Source of the DNA: Cytobacillus sp. NCCP-133
GTDB taxonomy: Bacteria > Bacillota > Bacilli > Bacillales > Cytobacillaceae
Direction: 5' to 3'
DNA: 35,642 nt
NCBI RefSeq assembly: GCF_026011715.1
Contig: NZ_BRVM01000020.1
Location: forward strand, 26,958-62,599
In this document: piece by piece, positions 17,207 through 24,571 of the stretch
Position numbering within the stretch: the first letter of the stretch is position 1
Layout: the number at the start of each line of letters is the position of its first letter
Program-made: the position numbers and the translations under genes
Notes under the pieces: generated by a model
Told to the model about the DNA's origin: nothing
Seen by the model: only the letters and a program-made list of their open reading frames with translations
Databases searched by the model: none

Positions 17207-17342
17207 TAAGTGCCAGGTACCACTCGATATTTGTCGAAAAGAAAGCGTCAATAGTAATCAATGCGAAAATTTTGAATTTTTAGCCTGGTAAAGCTAATAT
17301 GATAATAGTGGTAAAAAACTGTCAAAAAGGAGGAGTGCATTT

Positions 17343-18569
17343 TTGGAGCAAACACTGATTAAAGCCGATGATTATGTAACGCTATGGGGAATGATTGTCG
17401 TTTGGGCTTCCGCGAGTATCTATTTGGAGCAGCGCTATAGCTGGGCAGCAAAGATTTCAGGTGCGATTGTGGCACTGATTGGTGCGATTATCCTTTCCAA
17501 TACCGGCATTATTCCTACAGAGTCGCCAGTCTATGACGCCGTATGGACGTTTATTATTCCGCTTGCTATTCCGCTGCTGCTTTTCCATGTAAATGTTAAA
17601 AGAATCTGGCAGGAAAGCGGCCGCTTGCTGATTATCTTTCTGATCAGCTCCATTGGGACCGTTGCGGGTGTGATCATCAGTTTCTTTTTACTGAAGGATC
17701 ATATTCCGATGCTTGATAAAGTCGGTGCCATGCTTAGTGCTTCGTATATTGGCGGCGGAGTAAATTTCGCCGCGATGGCAGCAAAATTTGAAACACCTGG
17801 GGAGATGGTTTCTTCAGCGGTTGTAGCGGACAATTTAATGATGGCCATCTACTTCGTTGTCCTGATGATGATTCCGGCGATGACCTTTTTCAGAAACCGC
17901 TTTAAAGCGCCGCACGTTGAAAAAGTGGAAAGCGGAAGCGTCGGGGAAGAGGGCAAAACGCTCGCGGAAAGCTTCTGGAAACGGAAGGATATTTCACTGA
18001 AGGATATAGCGTTATCGGTGGGAACTGCTTTCCTGCTCGTCATCCTTTCCTTTAAAATAGCCGAATTCCTGGACGGATTCATTCCTGCCGGCGAAGATGT
18101 TTCTTTCTTTTTTAATCTGCTTAATGGGCTGTTTGGCGACAAGTATTTAATGCTGACAACGCTGACATTCCTGGCTCTGGCACTGTTACCGAGATACTTC
18201 GAATCGATTAACGGAAGCCAGGAAATCGGGACATTCCTGATCTACCTATTCTTTGTGGTCATCGGCATTCCGGCATCCATCCCGCTAATTGTACAGAATG
18301 CCCCGCTGCTGCTTGTATTTGTATTCATCATCGTCGTTGTGAACATGCTGGTATCCTTAACAGCAGGCAAACTATTAAAATATGACCTCGAAGAAATCCT
18401 GCTCGCCAGCAATGCGAATGTCGGCGGGCCGACAACCGCAGCAGCCATGGCAATTGCGAAGGGCTGGAAAGACCTCATCGGACCCATTTTGGTCGTTGGA
18501 ACGCTAGGGTATATTATCGGCAACTATATCGGAACCACGTTAGGACTATGGTTTTCCGGTTTTATGTAA
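17343..18569 (+). CDS. DUF819-family membrane protein (YjcL-like)
   Basis: Integral membrane protein of 408 residues with about 11 hydrophobic segments. Family features are WASASIYLEQR near the N-terminus, GAMLSASYIGGGVNFAAMA (about 128-146) and the late ASNANVGGPTTAAAMAIAKGW (about 358-378), a pseudo-repeat of the earlier glycine-rich segment as in secondary transporters. Substrate and function are unknown for the family. The start is a TTG after AAAGGAGGAG. A charged loop (about 188-220) separates the two halves. It stands alone; the gene after it is on the other strand. Confidence 0.85.
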   Translation: MEQTLIKADDYVTLWGMIVVWASASIYLEQRYSWAAKISGAIVALIGAIILSNTGIIPTESPVYDAVWTFIIPLAIPLLLFHVNVKRIWQESGRLLIIFLISSIGTVAGVIISFFLLKDHIPMLDKVGAMLSASYIGGGVNFAAMAAKFETPGEMVSSAVVADNLMMAIYFVVLMMIPAMTFFRNRFKAPHVEKVESGSVGEEGKTLAESFWKRKDISLKDIALSVGTAFLLVILSFKIAEFLDGFIPAGEDVSFFFNLLNGLFGDKYLMLTTLTFLALALLPRYFESINGSQEIGTFLIYLFFVVIGIPASIPLIVQNAPLLLVFVFIIVVVNMLVSLTAGKLLKYDLEEILLASNANVGGPTTAAAMAIAKGWKDLIGPILVVGTLGYIIGNYIGTTLGLWFSGFM

Positions 18570-18581
18570 AAATAGACATGT

Positions 18582-18752
18582 TTATTGCGGGTTCTTTCTG
18601 TTTGGAAAAGTATGTAAGATTTCGATGAGAATCCCGCCTGCTGCAAAGACAGCAGACAGGATATATCTTTCCTCAGTCCAGTTCTGGTATCCCTGCAAAA
18701 ACGCAAGGAAGGCGGTGAAAAATGCGAAAAAGATAGATGGTTTTTTCTTCAT
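18582..18752 (-). CDS. Small hypothetical membrane protein, 56 residues
   Basis: Short gene convergent with the DUF819 gene. The product begins MKKKPSIFFAFFTAFLAFLQ and ends HTFPNRKNPQ. Two hydrophobic stretches (about 6-19 and 32-47) are separated by the polar GYQNWTEERY; positively charged residues at both ends suggest a two-span hairpin. GGAG lies 10 nt before the ATG. Codon use looks normal for the window. I recognise no family. Support is the ribosome binding site, the ATG and the membrane-protein pattern. Confidence 0.62.
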   Translation of the reverse strand: MKKKPSIFFAFFTAFLAFLQGYQNWTEERYILSAVFAAGGILIEILHTFPNRKNPQ

Positions 18753-18827
18753 ATGTTTAAATCTCCGTCCTTTAGTTGTACTTTAAGTGCTGTTTTACCA
18801 AACTTGCGCCCAGTTGCTTATTTAAAA

Positions 18828-19128
18828 TATCGTCCCAAATCTAGTAAAATTTTAAAAATATTGGTCCGTTTCCTGTGCATTGGTCAGGATTTAAATACAT
18901 CGTTACCCTTTTTTAAGATACAGGTCAGAATTAAAGGATATCGGTCACTTTCCTGATAGATCAGTCAGAATATCAAAATATCGTTACCCTTTTTTTAAAG
19001 ATATCGATCAGAATTAAAATATATCGGTCACTTTCCCGATATATCGGTCAGATTTTCAATATATCGGTCACTTTCCCGATATATCGGTCAGATTTTCATT
19101 TTATCGGTCAGTTATTGATATACCGGGC
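18828..19128 (+). repeat. 20-bp-periodic TATCGGTCA array, copy 2
   Basis: Clear units begin at 19022, 19042, 19062, 19082 and 19102, exactly 20 bp apart, and alternate between TATCGGTCACTTTCCCGATA-like and TATCGGTCAGATTTTCAATA-like forms. Upstream, decayed units continue near 18859, 18878, 18898, 18919, 18939, 18959, 18979 and 19002. The array ends in GATATACCGGGC, the same tail as at 1721-1911. Non-coding. Confidence 0.85.
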
Positions 19129-19255
19129 TTTCTAAAACCTCATCCAAATTGGCTGCTTCAGCCCCGCTATCCAATTTCCATTTTTCTTCAAGTGAAATCC
19201 GAGGAATTTTATCCGTTTTTATATTATAATAGTAGCTAGTTTTTATCGCAGTCTA

Positions 19256-19412
19256 ACGGGCAGTAAGACTCCTCTATTAGACTCAGAGGAACCGAAGGGT
19301 GATAAGTGGGAAGTCCAGCTGCCCGTAAAGGCCCGATTGGTTCAACTAACAATCAGTGGGATAAAGCCCCACTGATTGAAGTTTCACTTTATTTTGAGAG
19401 AAACGAAACTTC
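19256..19412 (+). ncRNA. Structured element, possibly a solo TnpB-type transposon right end/omega RNA
   Basis: Three nested or serial stems: ACGGGCAG (19256-19263) with CTGCCCGT (19319-19326), enclosing CCTCT/AGAGG (19271-19289); CAATCAGTGGG (19350-19360) with CCCACTGATTG (19368-19378); and GAAGTTTC (19378-19385) with GAAACTTC (19405-19412). The order and the sequences after the first stem resemble right ends of IS200/IS605-type elements in Bacillus as I remember them, where the RNA guide for TnpB is encoded. No tnpB gene is present. It could instead be a leader or riboswitch-like element of the permease 25 bp downstream; it does not match the purine riboswitch. Confidence 0.45.
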
Positions 19413-19436
19413 TAGATTGGAAAGCGGTGTGTCACC

Positions 19437-20744
19437 ATGAATAAGCAGTTTGGTACTGTCACGATTTTTTCCTCTGTTCAGTGGTTATTTTTTATATTTG
19501 CCAATACAGTCATGATTCCGATTTCAGTAGGAACGGTTTTCCAATTACCCAATGACACGATTGCGATGATGCTGAGAGCTTCCCTCGTATTTACGGGCCT
19601 TGCGACAGTCTTCCAGGGATGGAAGGGACATCGGTACCCCTTAATGGAGGGCCATTCCGGTTTGCTTTGGGGAGTCATTTTAAATTTGGGCTTGTCGGCA
19701 TCCTCCCTCGGAATGAGCTATACGGAGATTGGCGGCGGGATTGCGACAGGGGTGCTATTGGCTTCAGCTGTCACGCTGGTTCTTGCAGTATTCAACGGCA
19801 TTTCACTGTTAAAATCAATCTTTAACCCGATGGTCATGTCGGTTTATTTATTTCTATTAACCTTCCAGCTGATTTTTATTTTTTTTAAAGGCATGATGAA
19901 GGTCAGCGAGCAGGGCACGATTGATGTTCCCATCACACTCTATTCTTTTGCACTCGTCATTTTTGTCAGTTTATTAAAATTAAAAGGGAATAGCATCATC
20001 AGTAATTTTTCGATTTTAATAGGATTGCTCGCAGGGTGGATCGGCTATGATTTGCTGTTTGCGGGTGATGTGCAGCAAGTGGCTCCAGGCGGAGAAATAA
20101 GCTTCACCTTGTTTCCGCTCGGACAGCCTAACCTTGAAGGGGGAATTATTGCGGTTGCCTTCTTTGCAGGTTTGATGAACCTGAGCAATACAGTCGCTTC
20201 CATCCGTTCTGGTGATCAGCTTTTTAAAAAAGAATCCGGCAAGCGTGAGTACCGGGGTTCCATTTTTATTACAGCTGTTTTTACCGTGTTTGGCAGCGGG
20301 TTTGGTCTTGTGCCTTATACACCATTCACATCATCGATTGGGTTTTTGCAAAGCACAAGAATTTTTATGAAGACGCCATTTTTCCTTGGAGGGCTGCTGC
20401 TTGCAGTCATTGGGATGATCCCGACTCTCGGCACATGGCTTGCAGGCATGCCGGTAACAGTGGGAAACGCAGTACTGTTTGTGGCGTATCTTCAGTTATT
20501 CGGCACGGCTTTCAACAGCTTGAGCGGCAAGGTCTTTAACTCAGACACGATCTTCCGCCTAGCCGCACCGGTTCTCATCGGGATCAGCTTAATGAACACG
20601 CCGCCTGCGCTGTTCTCCGAGCTGCCTGTCCTTATACAGCCATTTCTTTCGAACGGGCTGATTATGGGGGTGCTGATCTCCATTCTTCTGGAAAAAATGG
20701 TGAACTGGTCAGCCTTTGAGCAATTGGAATTGAAGAATAACTAG
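19437..20744 (+). CDS. Uracil/xanthine-type permease (NCS2/nucleobase:cation symporter-2 family)
   Basis: Membrane transporter of 435 residues with about 12-14 hydrophobic segments, probably importing uracil or xanthine with protons. The N-terminal SSVQWLFFIFANTVMIPISVG and the GHRYPLMEGHSGLLWG segment (about 62-77) are characteristic of this branch. The later LMNLSNTVASIRSGDQLF (about 244-261) matches the substrate-site helix of NCS2 carriers. The start ATG is preceded by a weak AAAGCGG site. The upstream region holds a structured element and a repeat array instead of a recognisable purine riboswitch. A terminator follows at once. The substrate is inferred from the family. Confidence 0.85.
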   Translation: MNKQFGTVTIFSSVQWLFFIFANTVMIPISVGTVFQLPNDTIAMMLRASLVFTGLATVFQGWKGHRYPLMEGHSGLLWGVILNLGLSASSLGMSYTEIGGGIATGVLLASAVTLVLAVFNGISLLKSIFNPMVMSVYLFLLTFQLIFIFFKGMMKVSEQGTIDVPITLYSFALVIFVSLLKLKGNSIISNFSILIGLLAGWIGYDLLFAGDVQQVAPGGEISFTLFPLGQPNLEGGIIAVAFFAGLMNLSNTVASIRSGDQLFKKESGKREYRGSIFITAVFTVFGSGFGLVPYTPFTSSIGFLQSTRIFMKTPFFLGGLLLAVIGMIPTLGTWLAGMPVTVGNAVLFVAYLQLFGTAFNSLSGKVFNSDTIFRLAAPVLIGISLMNTPPALFSELPVLIQPFLSNGLIMGVLISILLEKMVNWSAFEQLELKNN

Positions 20745-20746
20745 AG

Positions 20747-20773
20747 AAATCCCCTCGATAAGGGGATTTTTTA
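20747..20773 (+). terminator. Terminator after the permease gene
   Basis: AAATCCCCT (20747-20755) pairs with AGGGGATTT (20761-20769), 5-nt loop, with continuing T-run. Confidence 0.88.
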
Positions 20774-20939
20774 CTGGATTCTGGGCAGAAGAATAACTTG
20801 TTTTAAAGGTTAAAATGAAAAGATAACTGCTAGTAAAGCAGTACCTTGAAAAAAACAGGAACAAATGTTCTGTTTGCGTGCATATCTCCTGCTGCTTCTC
20901 AATATGATGAAGTATCATCAAAGAAAAGAGGCGATCCTG

Positions 20940-21332
20940 TTGATTAACAGCCAGAGTATTCTGACAGAAGATATGCTGATCCGTTTTATGGAGCTGAACC
21001 GTAAGAAAAAAGAGATGGAGACAGAGCTGGATAAATTGAAAGAGATATTTCACCAGTATTTCGATACAGCGGTCGGACAGAATGAAAAAGGGGAAGTGAC
21101 CGTTAATCATTTTAAGCTGCAGAGGCAGATTCGGAAAACAGAGAAATTTGATCAGGCAACGACTGTTCAAAAGCTGGAAGAATTGAATCTTCTTGAGCTT
21201 ATTCAAAAAAAGCCGGATGAAGGAAAAATTAAATCGGCACTGGATCTTGGATTGATTAAGGAGCAGGACCTGGCGGGATGCAGGCTCTCAAAAACGACTG
21301 CAGCACTCCTTGTGAAGAAATTAGATTCTTAA
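20940..21332 (+). CDS. Hypothetical protein, helical
   Basis: I start it at a TTG preceded by AAAGAGG, giving 130 residues beginning INSQSILTEDML after the initiator; the longer frame (from 20865) adds 25 residues without a ribosome binding site. The first half is a charged coiled coil (LNRKKKEMETELDKLKEIFHQ). A central region has many basic residues (KLQRQIRKTEKFDQATTVQK), and a C-terminal helix-turn pattern is EGKIKSALDLGLIKEQDL. No signal peptide or membrane segment. I do not recognise the family, though its layout resembles small phage-derived proteins of Bacillus. It is monocistronic. Confidence 0.65.
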   Translation: MINSQSILTEDMLIRFMELNRKKKEMETELDKLKEIFHQYFDTAVGQNEKGEVTVNHFKLQRQIRKTEKFDQATTVQKLEELNLLELIQKKPDEGKIKSALDLGLIKEQDLAGCRLSKTTAALLVKKLDS

Positions 21333-21373
21333 AAACTCTTTCAAGAAAAGGCAGATTTATTTATAAAAAGTGG

Positions 21374-21404
21374 TTGACCTTCACGCTGCGTAAAGGTGTA
21401 TCGT
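21374..21404 (+). promoter_or_regulatory. MerR-type promoter of the TipAS regulator gene
   Basis: TTGACC (21374-21379) and TATCGT (21399-21404) are 19 bp apart, the classic MerR spacing. The spacer contains a near-perfect dyad, ACCTTCACG (21377-21385) and CGTAAAGGT (21389-21397), one mismatch. This fits autoregulation by the downstream Mta/TipA-like protein. Confidence 0.7.
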
Positions 21405-21435
21405 AATGAGCAGGAAGTACTTTCTAAAATTTTCA

Positions 21436-21555
21436 ATGTCTAGCTGCGGCGCCTAGCCCCTCGGGGCCATAGGCCAAATCACTCCAGAAATCAGGATTTC
21501 CTGCGTGATTCATCTTATGCCTGTCGGGGCTGAGCAAGGCGCTTTCGCTTTTCTT
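21436..21555 (+). repeat. Palindromic intergenic repeat between the MerR-type promoter and its gene
   Basis: Starts TGTCTAGCTGCGGCGCC, continues CTCGGGGCCATAGGCC, and ends CTTATGCCTGTCGGGGCTGA with GGCGC and TTTCGCTTTTCTT. Ends and inner blocks can pair (GCGCCTAGCCCC with GGGGCTGAGC...GGCGC). Best-preserved copy in the window. Confidence 0.75.
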
Positions 21556-21572
21556 GAAAGGAGACTTACCGG

Positions 21573-22334
21573 ATGGACTACACAGTGCAGAAGCTCGCCA
21601 AACTGGCAGGGGTCAGCTCGAGGACCCTCAGGTATTATGATGAAATTGGCATTCTTAAGCCGGCTAGAACCAATTCGTCGGGATACCGGATTTATGGCCA
21701 GCAGGAAGTTGACAGACTGCAGCAGATTCTATTTTATCGAGAGCTTGGCGTCAGCCTGGACCAAATTAAGGAAATCATCACAGGACCCGCTTTCAACGCT
21801 GCGGATGCACTGAAGGAGCACCGCGAGAAACTCCTTGAGAAGAGAAAGCAGCTCGATGTGCTTATTTCGAATGTAGAAAAAACGATAGCGTCAGCAGAAG
21901 GGAGAACAACCATGTCAGACAAAGATAAGTTTGAAGGATTCAAAAAGAAAATGATTGAAGATAATGAGGAACAATTCGGAAAAGAAATCCGTGAGAAATA
22001 TGGCAATGAGACGGTTGATAAGTCCAATGCGAAACTCATGAACATGACCCAGGAGGAGCATGAGGCGGTCACCAAACTGGCTGAAGAGGTAAACAACACC
22101 TTAGCTGAAGCCATGGAAACAGGCGATCCGGCAGGCGAGCTTGCACAAATTGCCGCCGATCTGCATAAGCAGTGGATCACTTTCTATTGGAGTGAATACA
22201 GCAAAGAGGCCCACGCCGGCCTGGCGGAAATGTATGTGGCAGATGAAAGATTTAAAGCCTATTATGATAAAATTCAGCCGGGTGCTGCTGAGTTTTTAAG
22301 GGATGCAATCAAGATTTATACTGGACAGCAATAG
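21573..22334 (+). CDS. MerR-family regulator with TipAS antibiotic-recognition domain (Mta/TipA-like)
   Basis: Transcriptional activator of 253 residues. The N-terminal winged helix is MDYTVQKLAKLAGVSSRTLR, then YYDEIGILKPARTNSSGYRIY, followed by a coiled-coil linker (about 75-110). The C-terminal TipAS domain (about 115-250) carries KFEGFKKKMIEDNEEQFGKEI and later DLHKQWITFYWSEYSKEAHAGLAEMYVAD, which in TipA binds thiopeptides and in Mta controls multidrug transporters. An internal ATG (MSDKDKF, about residue 114) could also give a TipAS-only product. AAAGGAG precedes the start. No transporter lies next to it, so its targets are elsewhere. Confidence 0.92.
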   Translation: MDYTVQKLAKLAGVSSRTLRYYDEIGILKPARTNSSGYRIYGQQEVDRLQQILFYRELGVSLDQIKEIITGPAFNAADALKEHREKLLEKRKQLDVLISNVEKTIASAEGRTTMSDKDKFEGFKKKMIEDNEEQFGKEIREKYGNETVDKSNAKLMNMTQEEHEAVTKLAEEVNNTLAEAMETGDPAGELAQIAADLHKQWITFYWSEYSKEAHAGLAEMYVADERFKAYYDKIQPGAAEFLRDAIKIYTGQQ

Positions 22335-22341
22335 GGATGAA

Positions 22342-22373
22342 AGCGGCTGGCTCTGCCAGCTGCTTTATTGTTG
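22342..22373 (+). terminator. Terminator after the TipAS regulator gene
   Basis: AGCGGCTGGC (22342-22351) pairs with GCCAGCTGCT (22355-22364) with one G-U pair, followed by TTATTGTTGTT. Confidence 0.75.
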
Positions 22374-22431
22374 TTAAGGAAATTATAACATTCGCCACAT
22401 GTTGATCACTTGTTAAATAGTTTATCTGCAT

Positions 22432-22475
22432 CTAGCGCAAGCAGCCTATCCCATAAAGGTCACAGGACGAGCCGT
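22432..22475 (+). repeat. Partial copy of the intergenic repeat
   Basis: CATCTAGCGCAAGCAGCC and then CATAAAGGTCACAGG match the first part of the element at 13911. The rest of the gap to 22733 holds GC-rich sequence with a doubled CATTGCGCC motif (about 22558-22590) and a 44-codon open frame without a ribosome binding site; I do not call a gene. Confidence 0.55.
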
Positions 22476-22733
22476 ACAGAAAGGCAAAGAACACCTATGC
22501 ACCAGCGCTTACGATGAATGAGCCGCCGCTATGCCAGATATGAACCGCTGCAGCCAATCATTGCGCCATCCCCCGCCATCATTGCGCCCGCCAGCAGCCT
22601 ATTTGCGTCAACGCGTGAATCAATAATCCCGCAACCCGCTAATATTCATTAAAACCATCGGCTTACTGTATGTAACTTCTTCCGTGGGGAAAGATGAATA
22701 ACAAGATACCAACTCGGTCAGGCAGGTGATGAG

Positions 22734-23288
22734 ATGAGCCGCATTCCTTCATATAAAGATGAGCAAAATATTAGGGAAAAGCTAAGAGATGTTTCTCTTG
22801 AACATTGGCTGAATGAGGATTTGTTCAGGTTTAACTGGTGGCTGCTGATGGCTGCGAGCATTTTGCCGTTTTTTATTTGGTGGAGGCTGGTGGATAAGGG
22901 ACGGTTCTTTGAAATACTTGCATTCGGGTTAATCTGTGCGAACATCGCCTGTTTTCTTGATGTCGTGGGAGTGAACTTTCTTTTGTGGGGGTATCCGGAT
23001 AAACTTCTACACTTTATCCCGCCTTTACTGCCTGCAGATTTTGTGGTGATACCAATTTCGGGAATGCTGATATATCAGTACTTCAGCACATGGAAAAGCT
23101 ATGCCGCTGCAGCTGCAGGCCTTGGAATCATGTTTGCCTATATCATTGAACCTTTGTTTAGCTTTTTGAATCTGTTTGTACTTATCAAATGGACTCACAC
23201 CTATTCCTTCATCGGTTTTATCATCTTTTTTCTTGGCGTCCGGCTTTTAATGCTGTCCTTAAAGCATTCGGTTGAAAAAAGAAAGTAA
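22734..23288 (+). CDS. CBO0543-family membrane protein
   Basis: Hypothetical membrane protein of 184 residues. A charged N-terminus (about 1-33) ends in LEHWLNEDLFRFNWWLLM, followed by about five hydrophobic segments with PFFIWWRLVDKGRFFEIL, a histidine-containing LLHFIPPLLPADFVVIPI and WKSYAAAAAGLGIMFAYIIE. This order is characteristic of the CBO0543 family, found in spore-forming Firmicutes and without known function. AGGTGATGAG precedes the ATG. Its stop codon lies at the edge of a strong bidirectional terminator shared with the convergent Cys-rich gene. Confidence 0.82.
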   Translation: MSRIPSYKDEQNIREKLRDVSLEHWLNEDLFRFNWWLLMAASILPFFIWWRLVDKGRFFEILAFGLICANIACFLDVVGVNFLLWGYPDKLLHFIPPLLPADFVVIPISGMLIYQYFSTWKSYAAAAAGLGIMFAYIIEPLFSFLNLFVLIKWTHTYSFIGFIIFFLGVRLLMLSLKHSVEKRK

Positions 23289-23316
23289 GCGGCCAGTCAA
23301 AGCTGGCCGCTGTTTT
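23288..23316. terminator. Bidirectional terminator between convergent genes
   Basis: AGCGGCCAG (23288-23296) pairs perfectly with CTGGCCGCT (23303-23311), with TGTTTT after it on the plus strand and TTACTTTC on the minus strand. Confidence 0.85.
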
Positions 23317-23321
23317 ACTGA

Positions 23322-23582
23322 TTAATAGTCGTAGCTGTGGAAACATTTTTTACAGCAGCAAAAATGCCGTTCAAATGAGCATTTCTTGCAGGGGCAATGA
23401 TGCATTTCTGGTGAGCATTTTTTGCAGGTACATTTTTTATGTTCATCAGAACACTTTTTACAGGGACAGTGAGGTTTAAAATCGCTCGTGCATTTCTTGC
23501 AGCCGTGATGTTCATGTTTGTCCTTCTTTTTGCAGCAGACTTTCTTCTTGTAATAATATTCTTCAACACAATATTGGCACAT
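23322..23582 (-). CDS. Small Cys/Lys/His-rich repeat protein
   Basis: 86 residues from the ATG after GAAAGGAGTG; the longer frame upstream has no ribosome binding site. The product begins MCQYCVEEYYYKKKVCCKKK and contains 19 cysteines and many lysines and histidines. The C-terminal half is a 12-residue tandem repeat: CKKCSDEHKKCT, CKKCSPEMHHCP, CKKCSFERHFCC, CKKCFHSYDY. An earlier diverged copy is GCKKCTSDFKPHCP. Paired CxxC and CxC motifs with histidines suggest metal binding or disulphide cross-linking, for instance a metallothionein-like or spore-coat protein. No signal peptide. I do not recognise a named family; function is inference. Confidence 0.72.
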   Translation of the reverse strand: MCQYCVEEYYYKKKVCCKKKDKHEHHGCKKCTSDFKPHCPCKKCSDEHKKCTCKKCSPEMHHCPCKKCSFERHFCCCKKCFHSYDY

Positions 23583-23839
23583 GGGATTCACTCCTTTCTC
23601 CTTAATATATGAGGAAAAAAAACAGAAGGAAAGAGCCCTTGTCCATAGTGCATGAAAAATCCGCAAAAGCCCCCTCGGTTTTTGAGGGGGCGGAGCTATG
23701 TTCATTAACGGTCTCCGGCATCACGTTAACCTCACTGCTTTTCTTTTTCCGCTTTTTCTTCAGCCATCCAAAACGCAGGCTGGAGGTTGTGAACAGGCGG
23801 TACACAGCTGTGCCAAGTGGAATAGAATACGAAAGTTAA
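23583..23839. other. Intergenic region upstream of the Cys-rich gene
   Basis: Contains a stem, GCCCCCTC (23669-23676) and GAGGGGGC (23684-23691), followed on the minus strand by TTTTGCGGATTTTT, so it could be a terminator for minus-strand transcription. A minus-strand frame through this stretch (to 23805) is lysine-rich but lacks a ribosome binding site, so I do not call it a gene. Confidence 0.4.
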
Positions 23840-23970
23840 TCAGCCGGATTAACGGCGAAAAGCGAGGAGAGAAAGGAAAAATGGTAGCAAGTCAGCGGGA
23901 TTAACGGCGAAAAGCGAGGAGAGAAAGAGGAAAAGGAAGTAAATCAACCGGATTAACGACTAAGCTAAAC
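23840..23970 (+). repeat. 52-bp tandem repeat
   Basis: Copies begin at 23840, 23892 and 23944, each 52 bp after the last. The shared core is CCGGATTAACGGCGAAAAGC (GCGGGATTAACGGC in copy 2) followed by GAGGAGAGAAAG; copy 3 keeps only the first part. The following 140 bp (to 24110) show no gene; a relative of the core, CAGCCGGTTAGTCG, lies near 24061. Confidence 0.8.
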
Positions 23971-24110
23971 CTTGCAAAGGTATTAAATCAAGATAAGCTC
24001 GATGAATGGATTGAGCTGAACCATTCGCTCAAACAGATGTTAAGTGTTTACTTAGTCAAACCAGCCGGTTAGTCGAAAAAAAACGTTTGGATATCTTTAC
24101 AAGCGTTTTC

Positions 24111-24311
24111 TTATTCTGCATTTTCCCCTCTGCTGTCCCATTTTTTTGAAAAATAGCGGCACAGGAAACCAGCGGTCAACATAATGGTCAAGGGGATGAT
24201 TGCAAGCATAGGCATAATAATGGTCCAATAAAGCAAATAGGCACTTATCGCAAACAGAAGCCAGCTGACTATGTATAAGAAGCTTGATGCAAATTCTTTC
24301 AAGGCAATCAA
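24111..24311 (-). CDS. Small hypothetical membrane protein, 66 residues
   Basis: The frame is open from a GTG at 24320, but that codon abuts the AAGGAGG site; the in-frame TTG at 24311 has proper spacing, so I start there. Two membrane segments are clear: ASSFLYIVSWLLFAISAYLL and IIMPMLAIIPLTIMLTAGFL, then a charged tail CRYFSKKWDSRGENAE. No family recognised. It is monocistronic, minus strand, facing away from the ectoine cluster. Confidence 0.7.
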   Translation of the reverse strand: MIALKEFASSFLYIVSWLLFAISAYLLYWTIIMPMLAIIPLTIMLTAGFLCRYFSKKWDSRGENAE

Positions 24312-24514
24312 ATTGTCCACCTCCTTTTAGAATTTTAACATAAAAAGACATTTGGGGATTTCCAGGATGCAATTTTGATTTTGTATTCAGGCGAAGTCTC
24401 TTGGAGAAGGGATTTTCCAATACAGCAAGTGGATCCTTTGAATAGCGTGTGGAGTTTTTATAAAATTGTATGAAAAATCTTTGCTTCTTATTAGCACTTT
24501 GGACAATTGAATTT

Positions 24515-24528
24515 TCCGAAATATCGGA
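24515..24528. promoter_or_regulatory. Short inverted repeat upstream of eutB
   Basis: TCCGA and TCGGA flank AATA. It lies just before TATAGA (24533-24538), a possible -10 box, and 44 bp before the eutB start, a plausible regulator site. The arms are only 5 bp, so the call is tentative. Confidence 0.3.
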
Positions 24529-24571
24529 CTACTATAGATTCAAGTAATTCTTTTATGGAGGGGAACAAACA

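Noticed and set aside
19256..19412. Purine riboswitch before the uracil/xanthine permease
   Set aside because: The three-way junction core of the purine riboswitch is not visible; the stems have another arrangement.
22505..22650. 44-codon frame after the TipAS gene
   Set aside because: No ribosome binding site, and the sequence reflects a local doubled CATTGCGCC motif.
23602..23805. Minus-strand lysine-rich frame of 67 codons
   Set aside because: GTG start without a ribosome binding site; contains a terminator-like hairpin.
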